From Gaiellasilicea sp963806955 (GTDB lineage Bacteria; Actinomycetota; Thermoleophilia; Gaiellales; Gaiellaceae): a DNA stretch of 64,000 bases. Positions 1-7,486 of this stretch are shown here, piece after piece. Position numbers and translations under genes: made by a program. How positions within the stretch are numbered: the stretch's first letter is position 1; every line of letters starts with the position of its first letter. Where the stretch lies: contig CAWDZG010000002.1 of the NCBI GenBank assembly GCA_963806955.1, positions 1,240,001 to 1,304,000 on the forward strand, given 5' to 3'. The notes beneath the pieces were generated by a model that saw only the letters and a program-made list of their open reading frames with translations, was not told the DNA's origin and searched no databases.

Positions 1-198
1 GTCGAGCGCGAAGACGCGCGCGTTCGGCGCGACGGCGAAGAGCAGGTCGAGCAGCACCGTCTCCTCCTTCTGGAAGGAGCAGGCGAGCGAGAGGCGGTCG
101 CCGAAACGGGCGACCAGCTCGCTCACGAGCTCCTGGGCGGAGAGATCCTCCGAGCGCGCGGCGAGCGCAGCGACGTCGTCGTGGGCCGTCGTGGTCAC
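1..198 (-). CDS. cysH: Phosphoadenylyl-/adenylyl-sulfate reductase, N-terminal part
   Basis: Reading the minus strand from GTG at 198 gives 66 open codons up to the window edge, so only the N-terminus is present. After a short leader (VTTTAHDDVAALAARSED) the product shows LACSFQKEETVLLDLLF followed by ARVFALD, which is the opening of the PP-loop nucleotide-binding fold of CysH-type reductases. These cytoplasmic enzymes reduce PAPS or APS to sulfite with thioredoxin or glutathione in assimilatory sulfate reduction. The C-terminal catalytic cysteine motif lies outside the window, so PAPS and APS specificity cannot be told apart. The divergent neighbour is a TSUP-family exporter, a family that often moves sulfite or other sulfur anions, which supports the call. 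A TANNNT box lies 7 nt before the GTG, so the mRNA is probably leaderless. Confidence 0.82.
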   Translation of the reverse strand, partial: MTTTAHDDVAALAARSEDLSAQELVSELVARFGDRLSLACSFQKEETVLLDLLFAVAPNARVFALD

Positions 199-205
199 GG
201 GCGAG

Positions 206-211
206 ATCGTA
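206..211 (-). promoter_or_regulatory. -10 box TACGAT of cysH
   Basis: TACGAT on the minus strand lies 7 nt upstream of the cysH GTG (198). At that spacing the transcript would begin at or next to the start codon, giving a leaderless mRNA. I see no clear -35 element. Confidence 0.5.
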
Positions 212-229
212 GCAGACCCATAACACAAG

Positions 230-246
230 CTAATCGACAGTATTAG
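230..246. promoter_or_regulatory. Inverted repeat between cysH and the TSUP gene, possible operator
   Basis: CTAAT, 7 nt, ATTAG: a 5-bp perfect inverted repeat in the 72-bp divergent intergenic region. It overlaps the putative -35 (TCGACA, 234-239) of the plus-strand gene. Its AT-rich arms stand out against the GC-rich surroundings. It may bind a regulator of sulfur genes, but the binding protein is unknown. Confidence 0.35.
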
Positions 247-263
247 TAGAAAACGTGTAATCT
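234..263 (+). promoter_or_regulatory. Promoter of the TSUP gene (TCGACA-N18-TAATCT)
   Basis: A -35-like TCGACA (234-239) and a -10 TAATCT (258-263) are separated by 18 bp. The -10 ends 7 nt before the ATG at 271, so transcription would start at the ATG itself. This 6-7 nt spacing recurs at most transcription-unit starts in the window. Confidence 0.55.
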
Positions 264-270
264 GGCGCGG

Positions 271-1170
271 ATGACGTGGCAGCTCTCCCTCGCCGGGCTC
301 CTGATCGGCGCGCTCGTCGGCATGACCGGGATGGGCGGCGGCTCGCTGATGACGCCGATGCTCGTCTTCCTCTTCGGCTTCAAGCCGACCGTCGCGATCG
401 GCACCGACATCGTCCACGGTGCGATCTTCAAGTCCTTCGGCGCGATCCGGCACCGACAGCTCGGCACCGTGCACGCGCGGCTGACGCTCTGGATGCTGCT
501 CGGCTCTGCGCCCTTCTCGCTCGTCGGCGTGGTGATGTCGACCTGGCTTGCGCGCAAGTACGGCGACGGCTTCGAGGAGGCCGCGGCGATCATCCTCGGG
601 ATCGCCCTGATCGCGGGCGGCGTCGGCTTCGCGGTCAAGTCCTTCGTCGCCGGGCGCGCGAAGAGCGACGCACCGTTCGCGCTGCGCGCGTCAGACCGAC
701 GGATCGCGTTCTTCCTCGGCGTCAGCGGCGGCTTCGTCGTCGGCCTCACCTCGGTCGGCAGCGGCACCTTCTTCGGGCTCGTGATGCTGCTCGTCTTCCC
801 GCTGACCGCGTCCAAGGTCGTCGGGACGGACATCTTCCACGCGGCCGCGCTGCTCTGGGTCGCCGGCGCGGGCCACCTGGTCGCCGGCAACGTCGACCTG
901 CGCGCGACGGGCTGGCTCCTGATCGGCTCGATCCCGGGCGTCCTCCTCGGCAGCCAGGTCTCGATCAAGCTGCCGGACCGGGCGCTCCGGCTCGGGCTCG
1001 CGACGACGCTGACGCTCGCGGGTCTCAAGCTCGCCGAGGTGCCCGGCGCCGAGATCGTGATCCTCGTCGTGCTCTCCGCTGCCGCGCTGCTGCTGCTCGG
1101 GGCCGGCGTGCGGAAGCTCGCGCGCCCGACTCCGGCGCTTCAGGCGAGCGGCTCCAGCTCGCGCAGGTAG
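271..1170 (+). CDS. TSUP-family sulfur anion exporter (TauE/SafE)
   Basis: A 299-residue integral membrane protein with two homologous halves, each opening with a glycine-rich segment: VGMTGMGGGSLMTPMLV near residues 16-32 and GLTSVGSGTFFGLVML in the second half. The first half also has VAIGTDIVHGAIFKSFGAIRHR and the second VVGTDIFHAAALLW, the duplicated GTD pattern typical of TauE/SafE (DUF81) proteins. About eight hydrophobic helices can be counted. The family exports or imports sulfite, sulfoacetate and related anions; beside cysH, sulfite efflux or sulfate uptake is the likely role (inference). The ATG at 271 is fixed by the TANNNT promoter 7 nt upstream. The last 31 bp overlap the convergent ATPase gene, so the hydrophilic C-terminal tail is shared with the 3' end of that gene. 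Confidence 0.85.
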   Translation: MTWQLSLAGLLIGALVGMTGMGGGSLMTPMLVFLFGFKPTVAIGTDIVHGAIFKSFGAIRHRQLGTVHARLTLWMLLGSAPFSLVGVVMSTWLARKYGDGFEEAAAIILGIALIAGGVGFAVKSFVAGRAKSDAPFALRASDRRIAFFLGVSGGFVVGLTSVGSGTFFGLVMLLVFPLTASKVVGTDIFHAAALLWVAGAGHLVAGNVDLRATGWLLIGSIPGVLLGSQVSIKLPDRALRLGLATTLTLAGLKLAEVPGAEIVILVVLSAAALLLLGAGVRKLARPTPALQASGSSSRR

Positions 1171-2318
1171 CGCGCGAGCAGCGGCTCGAGGATCCGCCAG
1201 CGGCGCGGGCCGGCCGGGCCGACGAGGCCCGCGTGCTCGAGCCCCTTCAGCGCCCGGAACGCCTCCACCGACTTGAGGTCGCGGTAGGGCGACTCGCCGA
1301 GCGCGATCCGGCGCGCGACGAGCAGCGCCTGGCGGTGGATCAGGCGGATCTGCTCGACGGTCTGGTCGAGGGTCGCGCGGTCGCCGAGCAGGGCGGAGCG
1401 CAGCCCGACCTCCACGAGCGAGGCGTCGATCTCGCGCGTGCCGACGAGGATCGACTGCAGGTGCGTCTTCTGGGCGAGCAGCATGGTCGTGCGGGGGTGC
1501 CCGTCGCCGAGCTCGAGCAGCCGCTCGAGCGCCTCGTCGCTGACGGTGCACGAGTCCGCCTCGAAACGGCCGAGCAGGCCCTTGCGCCAGGCATCGCCGG
1601 AGATGGGGCGCAGCTCGTAGATGCTGCCGAAGTGCCCGAAGGCCTGCCGCGCCTTGCCGAAGAGCTCGCGAAGGACGTGCTCGTAGCTGCCCGCGAAGAG
1701 GAAGCTGACCTCGCTCGAGCGCTGGAAGATCGCACGCATCTTCTTGGTCACGGCGTCGGGGTCGCCGTAGGGCTTGCGCGGGTTCGCGACCTCCTGGAAC
1801 TCGTCGATGAAGACGATCACGTGCTTGCCGTCGGCGACGGCGATCCGCTGCGGCAGCCCGAGCGCGTACTCCAGGTACCGGTCGGGATCGCGGTCGGCGA
1901 GGCCGGGCTTGAACGCGATCTCGAGCTCGTCGCCGAGTTCCGCCTGCGCGCGCACGACGAGGGTGGTGCCCGCAGCATCGGCGACGAGGCGGCCCGCCTC
2001 GCGCGCCCGGTGGAGCAACCGGTACAGGCGCGGCCGGTTCGCGATCGTGGCCGCGACGAGCGCCTCGGCGAGCTGGGCGGCGTTGGCGATCCGGAAGAGG
2101 TCGAGGCTGATCGTGTAGTAGCCGCCGCGCCGCGCCCGCGCCACCGCCGCCTCGCACACCGACGTCTTCCCGGTGCGCCGCGGACCGGCGACCACGAGGT
2201 TGACGCCCGCCATCAGATTCGTCGCGATCTCGCGCACGTCCTCGGCTCGCCCGATCAGGAGACTCGGCGGCAGAGGGAGGTCGGTGGGGAAGAGGTCACC
2301 GCTCTGCGCCCGTGCCAT
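1140..2318 (-). CDS. AAA/STAND-type ATPase (archaeal-ATPase-like domain)
   Basis: A 392-residue soluble protein. Walker A is GPRRTGKTS (residues about 45-53) and Walker B is VIVFIDEFQEVA (about 167-178), followed by a sensor-like FLFAGSYEHV. A helical, arginine-rich C-terminal half (ALLVARRIALGESPYRDLKS...LEHAGLVGPAGPRRWRIL) looks like a winged helix. This order (P-loop NTPase then winged helix) is that of the ATPase_2/archaeal ATPase and Orc1/Cdc6-like STAND group, whose substrates are mostly unknown. The gene is single, transcribed against the TSUP gene, and has its own promoter with an overlapping palindrome, so it may be autoregulated. The ATG at 2318 is 6 nt from the -10 box TAGAGT. Function beyond nucleotide-dependent signalling or DNA binding is not known. 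Confidence 0.75.
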   Translation of the reverse strand: MARAQSGDLFPTDLPLPPSLLIGRAEDVREIATNLMAGVNLVVAGPRRTGKTSVCEAAVARARRGGYYTISLDLFRIANAAQLAEALVAATIANRPRLYRLLHRAREAGRLVADAAGTTLVVRAQAELGDELEIAFKPGLADRDPDRYLEYALGLPQRIAVADGKHVIVFIDEFQEVANPRKPYGDPDAVTKKMRAIFQRSSEVSFLFAGSYEHVLRELFGKARQAFGHFGSIYELRPISGDAWRKGLLGRFEADSCTVSDEALERLLELGDGHPRTTMLLAQKTHLQSILVGTREIDASLVEVGLRSALLGDRATLDQTVEQIRLIHRQALLVARRIALGESPYRDLKSVEAFRALKGLEHAGLVGPAGPRRWRILEPLLARYLRELEPLA

Positions 2319-2324
2319 CGCGCC

Positions 2325-2353
2325 ACTCTACTACATAGGATGTAGCGGAACAA
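2325..2353 (-). promoter_or_regulatory. Promoter of the ATPase gene (TTGTTC-N17-TAGAGT)
   Basis: On the minus strand TTGTTC (2353-2348) and TAGAGT (2330-2325) are separated by exactly 17 bp. The -10 box ends 6 nt before the ATG at 2318, giving a leaderless mRNA. This is one of the clearest sigma-70-type promoters in the window. Confidence 0.6.
2331..2345. promoter_or_regulatory. 15-bp palindrome inside the ATPase promoter, possible operator
   Basis: CTACAT-AGG-ATGTAG is a perfect inverted repeat with 6-bp arms and a 3-nt centre. It fills the spacer between -35 and -10 of the ATPase promoter, where a bound repressor would block RNA polymerase. The C-terminal winged-helix-like part of the ATPase itself is a candidate ligand (inference). 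Confidence 0.45.
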
Positions 2354-2392
2354 TCTGATCGGTGTAGTGCCTGGCTGCGTGATCCCGCGCAC

Positions 2393-2398
2393 TAACAT
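2393..2398 (+). promoter_or_regulatory. -10 box TAACAT before the FlgD-Ig-like gene
   Basis: TAACAT lies 9 nt upstream of the GTG at 2408, a little farther than the usual 6-7 nt of this window, so the 5' leader would be only about 2-3 nt. Confidence 0.4.
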
Positions 2399-2407
2399 TG
2401 ACGTGCT

Positions 2408-3343
2408 GTGGTTCGCATCGCCTCGACCGTGCTCGTGGTCGCGCTCCTCGCGGCCACTGCCGCGGCGTTCGCGCTCACGCAGGGCCTGAAGCTCCAGCCG
2501 AGCCCGATCCGCGGCACCAAGGTCGACGGCGTCTTCTCGCCGGTCTGCGGCTGCGACACGGCGAGCGCGACGATCTCGTTCCGGCTGCGCGCGGCCGACC
2601 GGCTCGACGTCGCCATCGTCGACGGCGGCGGCCGCATCGTCAGGTCGATCGAGACCGGGCGCTCGTACCCGAAGGGGCCGCTCGCGATCGAGTGGGACGG
2701 CCGCGACGACTCCGGCGCCGTGTTGCCCGAAGGGGAGTACAAGCCCCGCGTCCATCTTCGCGACGAGCGGAAGACGATCGTGCTGCCGAACCCGATCCGG
2801 ATCGACGTGACGCCGCCGACCGTGACGTTCGTCTCCGCGCAGCCGACCGTCTTCTCGCCGGACGGCGACCGGCGGGCCGACCGCGTCAGGTTCCGCTACC
2901 GGCTGAGCGAGCCGGGCCGCGGCATGCTCTTCGTCGACGGCGAGCGCCGCGGCCTGACCCGCTTCGCGCGCGAGCTCGACCGGCTCGACTGGTACGGGAA
3001 GGTCGGCGGCAAGACCTTTCCCCCGGGGAAGTACGCGGCCCGGATCGCCGCCGTCGACCCGGCCGGGAACGTCTCGGAGCGGACCAAGGCGGTGCCGATC
3101 GTGCTCCGCTACGTCGCGCTCGGCCGCTATCGGGTGACGGCGATCGCGGGGACGCGGTTTGCGATTCGCGTCTCGGCCGACGTCGAGCGGGTGCGCTGGC
3201 GGCTCGGCGACCGGGGCGGGTTGGCGCGGCCGGGGACGCTCGTGCTGCGGGCGCCGCTGCAGAAGGGGCAGTTCACGCTGACGGTCACCGCGAACGGCTA
3301 CTCGGTGCGTGCCGCCGTGTTCGTGCGGGAGCCGGCGCGCTGA
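2408..3343 (+). CDS. Exported protein with FlgD-Ig-like domains
   Basis: A 311-residue protein with an N-terminal signal or anchor helix (residues about 4-22, STVLVVALLAATAAAFAL). It is followed by a beta-rich region with the FlgD-type Ig pattern: ISFRLRAADRLDVAIVDGGG, then IEWDGRDDSGAVLPEGEYKPRV (about 100-120), and a second copy (FRYRLSEPGRGMLFVDG, then LDWYGKVGG and FPPGKYAARIAAVDPAGNV). FlgD-like Ig modules occur in secreted and surface proteins and have no catalytic activity. The gene leads a three-gene operon with an O-antigen ligase and a PIG-L deacetylase, so a structural or assembly role in a surface glycan is plausible (inference). GTG at 2408 was chosen because the signal helix begins directly after it. 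Confidence 0.65.
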   Translation: MVRIASTVLVVALLAATAAAFALTQGLKLQPSPIRGTKVDGVFSPVCGCDTASATISFRLRAADRLDVAIVDGGGRIVRSIETGRSYPKGPLAIEWDGRDDSGAVLPEGEYKPRVHLRDERKTIVLPNPIRIDVTPPTVTFVSAQPTVFSPDGDRRADRVRFRYRLSEPGRGMLFVDGERRGLTRFARELDRLDWYGKVGGKTFPPGKYAARIAAVDPAGNVSERTKAVPIVLRYVALGRYRVTAIAGTRFAIRVSADVERVRWRLGDRGGLARPGTLVLRAPLQKGQFTLTVTANGYSVRAAVFVREPAR

Positions 3344-4788
3344 GCGAGCTCGCGCGTATCGCCGGCCCGGTCGCCTGCGCCGGGCTCGCGCTGCTGCTCG
3401 TGGCGACGCGGCGCGACCTGCGTCTGGCCGGGCTCGGTGCCTGGGTGCTGGGGACCGGCGCGCTCGCCCTCTACCTGGCGCCGGACGGGCGCACGGGGCT
3501 GCTCGTGGCCGCGGCGGTCGCCGGGCCTGTGCTGGCGGCCGGCGGTGCCTATGTCCTGCTCCGCTGGCCCTGGGTCCTCGCCTTCGCGACCGTCGCCTGC
3601 ATTCCCGTTCGCGTCCCGATCGACATCGGCACCGAGGACGCCAACCTGCTGCTGCCGCTCTACGGCGTGATCGCCTCGCTCGTCGTCGCTCTCGGCTGGC
3701 AGCTGCTGCGCGGCGACGTGCGCTCGCGCGAGCTCGGACCGGTGGCCGTCCCCCTGGCGGCGGTCGTCGCCTGGTCCGGTCTGGCGCTGCTCTGGACCGA
3801 CGACCTGCGGCAGGGAGCGATCTTCCTGGCGGCGTTCATGCTCCCCTTCGGCCTGCTCACGGTCGGGTTCGCGCGGCTGCCGTGGCGCCGCCGCGCACTC
3901 GCCGGCCTCTATGGCGCGGTGCTCGCGACCGCGCTCGCGTACGCAGGCGTGGGTCTCTACCAGTGGGCGACGCGCGAGGTCTTCTGGAACCCGAAGCTGA
4001 TCGTCGACAACGCGTACGCGCCCTTCTTCCGCGTCAACTCCGTCTTCTGGGACCCGTCCATCTATGGCCGCTACCTCGTCGTCGCGATCCTCGCCACGCT
4101 GGCGCTCGTCCTGCTCGGGCTGCGCGAGCGGCTCCTGCTCGGCGGGATCACGGCGATCGTCGCCCTCTGGGCGGGGCTGCTCTTCTCGTTCTCGCAGTCG
4201 AGCTTCGCCGCGCTGATGGCCGGGACGCTCGGGGCGGCGGCCGTCGTCTGGCGGTGGCGGGCGGCTGCGGCGATCGGCGCGCTTGCTGTCGTCCTCGTCT
4301 CCGTCGGCTTCGCCACTCCGCAGGTGCGCAACCGGCTGCTCGAAGAGTCCCGAGCCGGGCTGAACAACGCGACGAGCGGCCGGGCGGGGCTCGTCTCGAA
4401 CGGGCTCCGGATCGCGGCCGACCACCCGCTCGTCGGCGTCGGCACAGGCAGCTTCAAGCGCGCATACGCGGACCGGACCGGCCTCAAGGGCGACGAGCCG
4501 AAGAAGGCGGCCTCGCACTCGACTCCCGTCACCGTCGCGGCCGAGGCCGGCCTGCCAGGGCTCGCGCTGCTCGCCTGGCTCGGTGCGGCGGCGCTCTTTG
4601 CCGCCTTCCGGGCACGCGGCCGGTCGGTTGCCGGGCGCACTGCCGTCGTGACGGGGCTTACGCTTGGCGCGATCGCCGTGCACAGTCTTTTCTACAACGC
4701 CCTCTTCGAGGACCCGACGACCTGGGTGCTGCTCGGCCTCGTCGCGCTCGCGACTGCGGCGCGGACGCCGGATGAGGCTGCTGCGTGA
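3340..4788 (+). CDS. O-antigen ligase / Wzy-type membrane protein
   Basis: An integral membrane protein of up to 482 residues with ten or more hydrophobic helices and the Wzy_C/WaaL hallmark: a large periplasmic loop rich in Arg and Gly (VRNRLLEESRAGLNNATSGRAGLV) followed by LRIAADHPLVGVGTGSFKRAY and the HSTPVTVAAEAGLPGLALLAW segment. Such proteins transfer or polymerise undecaprenyl-linked glycans at the outer face of the membrane. There is no ATG, GTG or TTG near the upstream stop; the best fit is CTG at 3340, which overlaps the preceding TGA as CTGA and has GGGAG about 10 nt upstream. The next standard start, GTG 3400, would cut into the first helix. The gene is followed by PIG-L with a GTGA overlap. 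Confidence 0.8.
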   Translation: MSELARIAGPVACAGLALLLVATRRDLRLAGLGAWVLGTGALALYLAPDGRTGLLVAAAVAGPVLAAGGAYVLLRWPWVLAFATVACIPVRVPIDIGTEDANLLLPLYGVIASLVVALGWQLLRGDVRSRELGPVAVPLAAVVAWSGLALLWTDDLRQGAIFLAAFMLPFGLLTVGFARLPWRRRALAGLYGAVLATALAYAGVGLYQWATREVFWNPKLIVDNAYAPFFRVNSVFWDPSIYGRYLVVAILATLALVLLGLRERLLLGGITAIVALWAGLLFSFSQSSFAALMAGTLGAAAVVWRWRAAAAIGALAVVLVSVGFATPQVRNRLLEESRAGLNNATSGRAGLVSNGLRIAADHPLVGVGTGSFKRAYADRTGLKGDEPKKAASHSTPVTVAAEAGLPGLALLAWLGAAALFAAFRARGRSVAGRTAVVTGLTLGAIAVHSLFYNALFEDPTTWVLLGLVALATAARTPDEAAA

Positions 4789-5420
4789 TCGAGGCCTGGA
4801 AGCGCGTGCTCGTGCTCGCGCCGCACACGGACGACGGCGAGTTCGGCTGCGGCGGCACGATGGCGCGGCTCGTCGAGGCGGGGGTCGAGGTGCACTACCA
4901 CGCCTTCTCGATCGCGACCCGCTCGCTGCCGTCCGGCTTCGCGCCCGACACCCTCGCGAAGGAGGTTCGGGCGGCGACGGCCGAGCTCGGCATCCCGGAG
5001 GCACACCTGACCGTCCACGACTTCGACGTGCGCACCTTCCCCGAGCGTCGCCAGGACATCCTCGAGCTGCTCGTCGGCCTCTGGGAAGAGCTGCAGCCGG
5101 ACGCGGTCTTCCAGCCCTCGCACCACGACGTGCACCAGGATCACCAGACGATCGCGCAGGAGGGGCTGCGGGCGTTCAAGCGGACGACCGTGCTCGGCTA
5201 CGAGATTCCCTGGAACAACTTCGACTTCTCGTACGGCGCGTACGTCGCGCTCGAGCAGCGGCACCTGGAGAAGAAGGTCGCCGCGCTCGCGGAGTACGCC
5301 TCGCAGCAGCACCGCCGTTACGCGAACGCCGAGTACGTCTGGAACCTCGCCCGCGTGCACGGGATCAACGTGAACCGCGAGTACGCCGAGGTCTTCCAGG
5401 TGTATCGCATCGTCGCCTAG
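4785..5420 (+). CDS. PIG-L / LmbE family N-deacetylase
   Basis: A 211-residue protein that starts with the zinc-binding motif of the PIG-L family, here APHTDDGEFGCGGTMARL (residues about 11-28, usual form PHPDDE), and has the second metal motif HHDVHQDH at about residues 108-115. These enzymes remove acetyl groups from N-acetylglucosamine-type substrates: GlcNAc-PI, mycothiol precursors, or UDP- and lipid-linked sugars. No signal peptide is visible, so it acts in the cytoplasm. It overlaps the O-antigen ligase gene by GTGA and is the last gene of that operon, suggesting that the glycan handled by the ligase carries a de-N-acetylated sugar (inference). GEF after HTDD is seen in a subset of the family rather than being a broken motif. 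Confidence 0.85.
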   Translation: MIEAWKRVLVLAPHTDDGEFGCGGTMARLVEAGVEVHYHAFSIATRSLPSGFAPDTLAKEVRAATAELGIPEAHLTVHDFDVRTFPERRQDILELLVGLWEELQPDAVFQPSHHDVHQDHQTIAQEGLRAFKRTTVLGYEIPWNNFDFSYGAYVALEQRHLEKKVAALAEYASQQHRRYANAEYVWNLARVHGINVNREYAEVFQVYRIVA

Positions 5421-5469
5421 CGGCGGCGGGGCGCGCTGCTATCTGCTCAAAACGGGTAGGACGATCCCC

Positions 5470-5700
5470 GTGGTCGTGACCCGGGACAGCGCCATCCGAG
5501 CCGCCGTGAGTGGCGCGGGCGTGAGCATCCTCTGCAGTGTCGGTGCGTGGCTGTCCTTACTCGCATTCAGCCTCGGCGCACCGTGGGTCCCGTTCATCCC
5601 CGGCTTCTTGCTGCTCGGAGCGACGGCACCCTTGGTGGCCTTCGTGGCGTTCTTCGTCGAGCGCACTCCGCTCTCGGGGATCGCCTGCCGTGCAGCCTGA
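5470..5700 (+). CDS. Small two-helix membrane protein, unknown
   Basis: A 76-residue open frame from GTG 5470. It predicts two hydrophobic helices (SGAGVSILCSVGAWLSLLAF and FIPGFLLLGATAPLVAFVAFF) and short polar ends. I do not recognise a family. It follows the PIG-L gene by 49 bp on the same strand and is followed by a GC-rich hairpin. Codon use is less biased than in its neighbours, so it could be a recently acquired or even non-coding frame; the confidence is moderate. Confidence 0.4.
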   Translation: MVVTRDSAIRAAVSGAGVSILCSVGAWLSLLAFSLGAPWVPFIPGFLLLGATAPLVAFVAFFVERTPLSGIACRAA

Positions 5701-5716
5701 CCGCGCCGATCGCGTT

Positions 5717-5734
5717 CGCGACCTGGTGGTCGCG
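5717..5734. terminator. GC-rich hairpin between convergent genes
   Basis: CGCGACC, loop TGGT, GGTCGCG: a perfect 7-bp stem in the 55-bp gap between convergent genes. There is no T-tract, so it is at best a bidirectional terminator of the type seen in high-GC actinobacteria. Confidence 0.4.
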
Positions 5735-5755
5735 GCTCCCGCCGGATGCCTTGAG

Positions 5756-6256
5756 CTAGCGCTCGAACTCGAGCCGCTTGAGCCTGGCACTGCCGTCGTC
5801 GTCGAGGTCGATCACGGCGTAGGTCTGGTCGCGCGCGATCGACGCCTCGATCTCCTTCGCGCGCTCTGCGCTCTCGTATCTCGTCTCGATCCCGTACTCG
5901 ATCGCGACCTGCTCGCCGGCGGCCGCGTCGCCGCGGGCACGGCCACAGATCACGGTGCCGTCCGAAGGATGCTCGGGCAGAGCGTAGGTGCCCGTCCAGG
6001 CGCCGTCGGACTCGTAGAGGCGCACGCAGAGCCGCTCGCCGCGACGGACGTCGTGTTGCACCGGGAGCGTCGAGATCTCGTAGCTGAGCACGACGTAGTT
6101 GCCGCGGAAGATGTCGAGCGGGTCGATGGGGCGCGCCTGCAGCCGGATCTCCCGCCCGAACGCGAGGTCGGCCTCCGCGAGCCCGGCGATCGCGAGTGGC
6201 ACGGCGAGCTGTGCGCAGACGACCGCGACGAGCGCGAGGCGGCGGCGACTGCTCAT
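5756..6256 (-). CDS. GDYXXLXY-domain membrane-anchored protein
   Basis: A 166-residue protein with one N-terminal helix (LALVAVVCAQLAVPLAIAGL) and then the conserved block RPIDPLDIFRGNYVVLSYEIS, which matches the GDYXXLXY family signature with GNYVVLSY here. The rest is beta-rich and extracytoplasmic. The family has no known activity but is typically encoded directly after a DUF2157 membrane protein, exactly as here: the two genes overlap by 4 bp (ATGA at 6253-6256). The pair probably forms one envelope unit. Confidence 0.75.
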   Translation of the reverse strand: MSSRRRLALVAVVCAQLAVPLAIAGLAEADLAFGREIRLQARPIDPLDIFRGNYVVLSYEISTLPVQHDVRRGERLCVRLYESDGAWTGTYALPEHPSDGTVICGRARGDAAAGEQVAIEYGIETRYESAERAKEIEASIARDQTYAVIDLDDDGSARLKRLEFER

Positions 6257-7434
6257 GCGCTCATCCGCCGCAGCAGCTGCTGGCGCTGACGCTCGAGCAG
6301 CCAGGCGATCGCAAGGACGAGCAGGCCGGCGCCGATCATCCCGAGCGAGCGGGGCAGCGCCGACCAGAAGAAGTCGAAGTAGCGGGCGACGAGGTCGACG
6401 GCGACGAAGAGCACGCCGAGGTTGACGAGCCAGGGCTCGTCGGTCACGTACCCGGTGTAGACGAGTCCGATCGCGAGCGCTGCGAACAGCAGGTTGAAGA
6501 GCAGGGCATAGACGCTCCCGTCGCCGCCCGCGAGGAGCGCGACGAGCAGAACCACCACGGCGCCGCAGAGCGCGGCGGCCTCGGCCCGGGCGCTCGGCCG
6601 CCGACCGAGGCCGAGCACAGCGGCGGCGAACACCGTCAGCGTCCCGAGAAGAAGAAGGGCGGCGAGCAGGAAGCCGCCGAGCTCGTCGCCGTCGCGTCCG
6701 AGCGCGTCGGCTGCGTCCGCGAACGTGAAGACGAAGATGCCGGCCGCGCCGACCGGCAGGCCGAGCTTCCGCGCCGCGTCGGGGAACCCGCTCGCCACGA
6801 ACCAGGCCACGCGGAAGCGGTCGAGCGACGCCGTCCCGAGCCCGTACAGAGCGCCGCCGTAGAGGACGGCGACGACGGCGAGGGCGGCGAAGGCGTCGCC
6901 CGCGCGGTCGAAAGCGAGCCCGAACTCGAACCCGACCCAGCCCGTGAAGATCAGCACGGCGGCCGCTGCGATCGCGCGAGAGCGAACGACGAGCGCGGTC
7001 GCGACGGCGCCCCCAGCCCAGAGCAGGAGCGCGAGCGGGTCGTGCGCCTGCACGTCGTACATCTGGCCCACCAGGAAGAGCGAGGCTCCGAAGAGAAGGA
7101 CGCCGAGCAGGTAGAGCGCTTCGCCGAAGCGCGGGAACCTGCCCGTACGCTCGCGCAGGTGATAGGCAGCGCCATAGGTGCCGGCGACGGCGAGCGTGAG
7201 GAGCAAGAGCCGCACCGCATGGCTCATCCCGTCCCAGTTGGCGGCCAGGAAGCCGATCACGCCGAGGCCGACCGCGACGGCGCCGATCACCGCCAGCGCT
7301 TGAGTTGCCCGGCCGCGCGGCTCGTCGCCGGCGTAGCGGCCTCTGATCGCGCCCGCCTGCTCGGTCGAGACGAGCCCGTCGGCCACCCAGGTCTCGAGCT
7401 CGCGGCCGAGCCGCTCGGAGAACGTGTCAGCCAT
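6253..7434 (-). CDS. DUF2157 multi-pass membrane protein
   Basis: A 393-residue protein from ATG 7434. The soluble N-terminus (FSERLGRELETWVADGLVSTEQAGAIRGRY) is the DUF2157 domain; then come about twelve hydrophobic helices beginning at ALAVIGAVAVGLGVIGFLAA. An open extension back to 7563 exists but lacks family similarity and runs through the promoter of the divergent gene, so ATG 7434 is preferred. Function is unknown. A TATCCT box lies 10 nt upstream. The gene is co-transcribed with the GDYXXLXY gene. The divergent metal-regulon promoter begins only 22 bp away, so metal-dependent control of this gene through the shared operator is possible. Confidence 0.75.
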   Translation of the reverse strand: MADTFSERLGRELETWVADGLVSTEQAGAIRGRYAGDEPRGRATQALAVIGAVAVGLGVIGFLAANWDGMSHAVRLLLLTLAVAGTYGAAYHLRERTGRFPRFGEALYLLGVLLFGASLFLVGQMYDVQAHDPLALLLWAGGAVATALVVRSRAIAAAAVLIFTGWVGFEFGLAFDRAGDAFAALAVVAVLYGGALYGLGTASLDRFRVAWFVASGFPDAARKLGLPVGAAGIFVFTFADAADALGRDGDELGGFLLAALLLLGTLTVFAAAVLGLGRRPSARAEAAALCGAVVVLLVALLAGGDGSVYALLFNLLFAALAIGLVYTGYVTDEPWLVNLGVLFVAVDLVARYFDFFWSALPRSLGMIGAGLLVLAIAWLLERQRQQLLRRMSA

Positions 7435-7444
7435 CCGCGGCGGA

Positions 7445-7450
7445 AGGATA
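7445..7450 (-). promoter_or_regulatory. -10 box TATCCT of the DUF2157 operon
   Basis: TATCCT on the minus strand, 10 nt before ATG 7434. It lies 5 bp from the first DtxR-like box, so that regulator could also affect this operon. Confidence 0.4.
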
Positions 7451-7455
7451 CGCGG

Positions 7456-7471
7456 TTTAGACAAGCCTAAA
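7456..7471. promoter_or_regulatory. DtxR/MntR-like operator, box 1
   Basis: TTTAG-ACAAGC-CTAAA: 5-bp perfect inverted arms with a 6-bp centre. It covers the -35 region of the multicopper oxidase/ZIP/ABC operon. The TTAG...CTAA arms resemble DtxR/IdeR/MntR-type metal-repressor boxes, which fits the metal-transport genes downstream. Confidence 0.6.
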
Positions 7472-7480
7472 TTTGTCCGA

Positions 7481-7486
7481 TAGGCT
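7481..7486 (+). promoter_or_regulatory. -10 box TAGGCT of the metal operon
   Basis: TAGGCT ends 6 nt before GTG 7493. A -35-like TTAGAC (7457-7462) sits 18 bp upstream inside box 1. The -10 is flanked by the two operator boxes. Confidence 0.55.
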
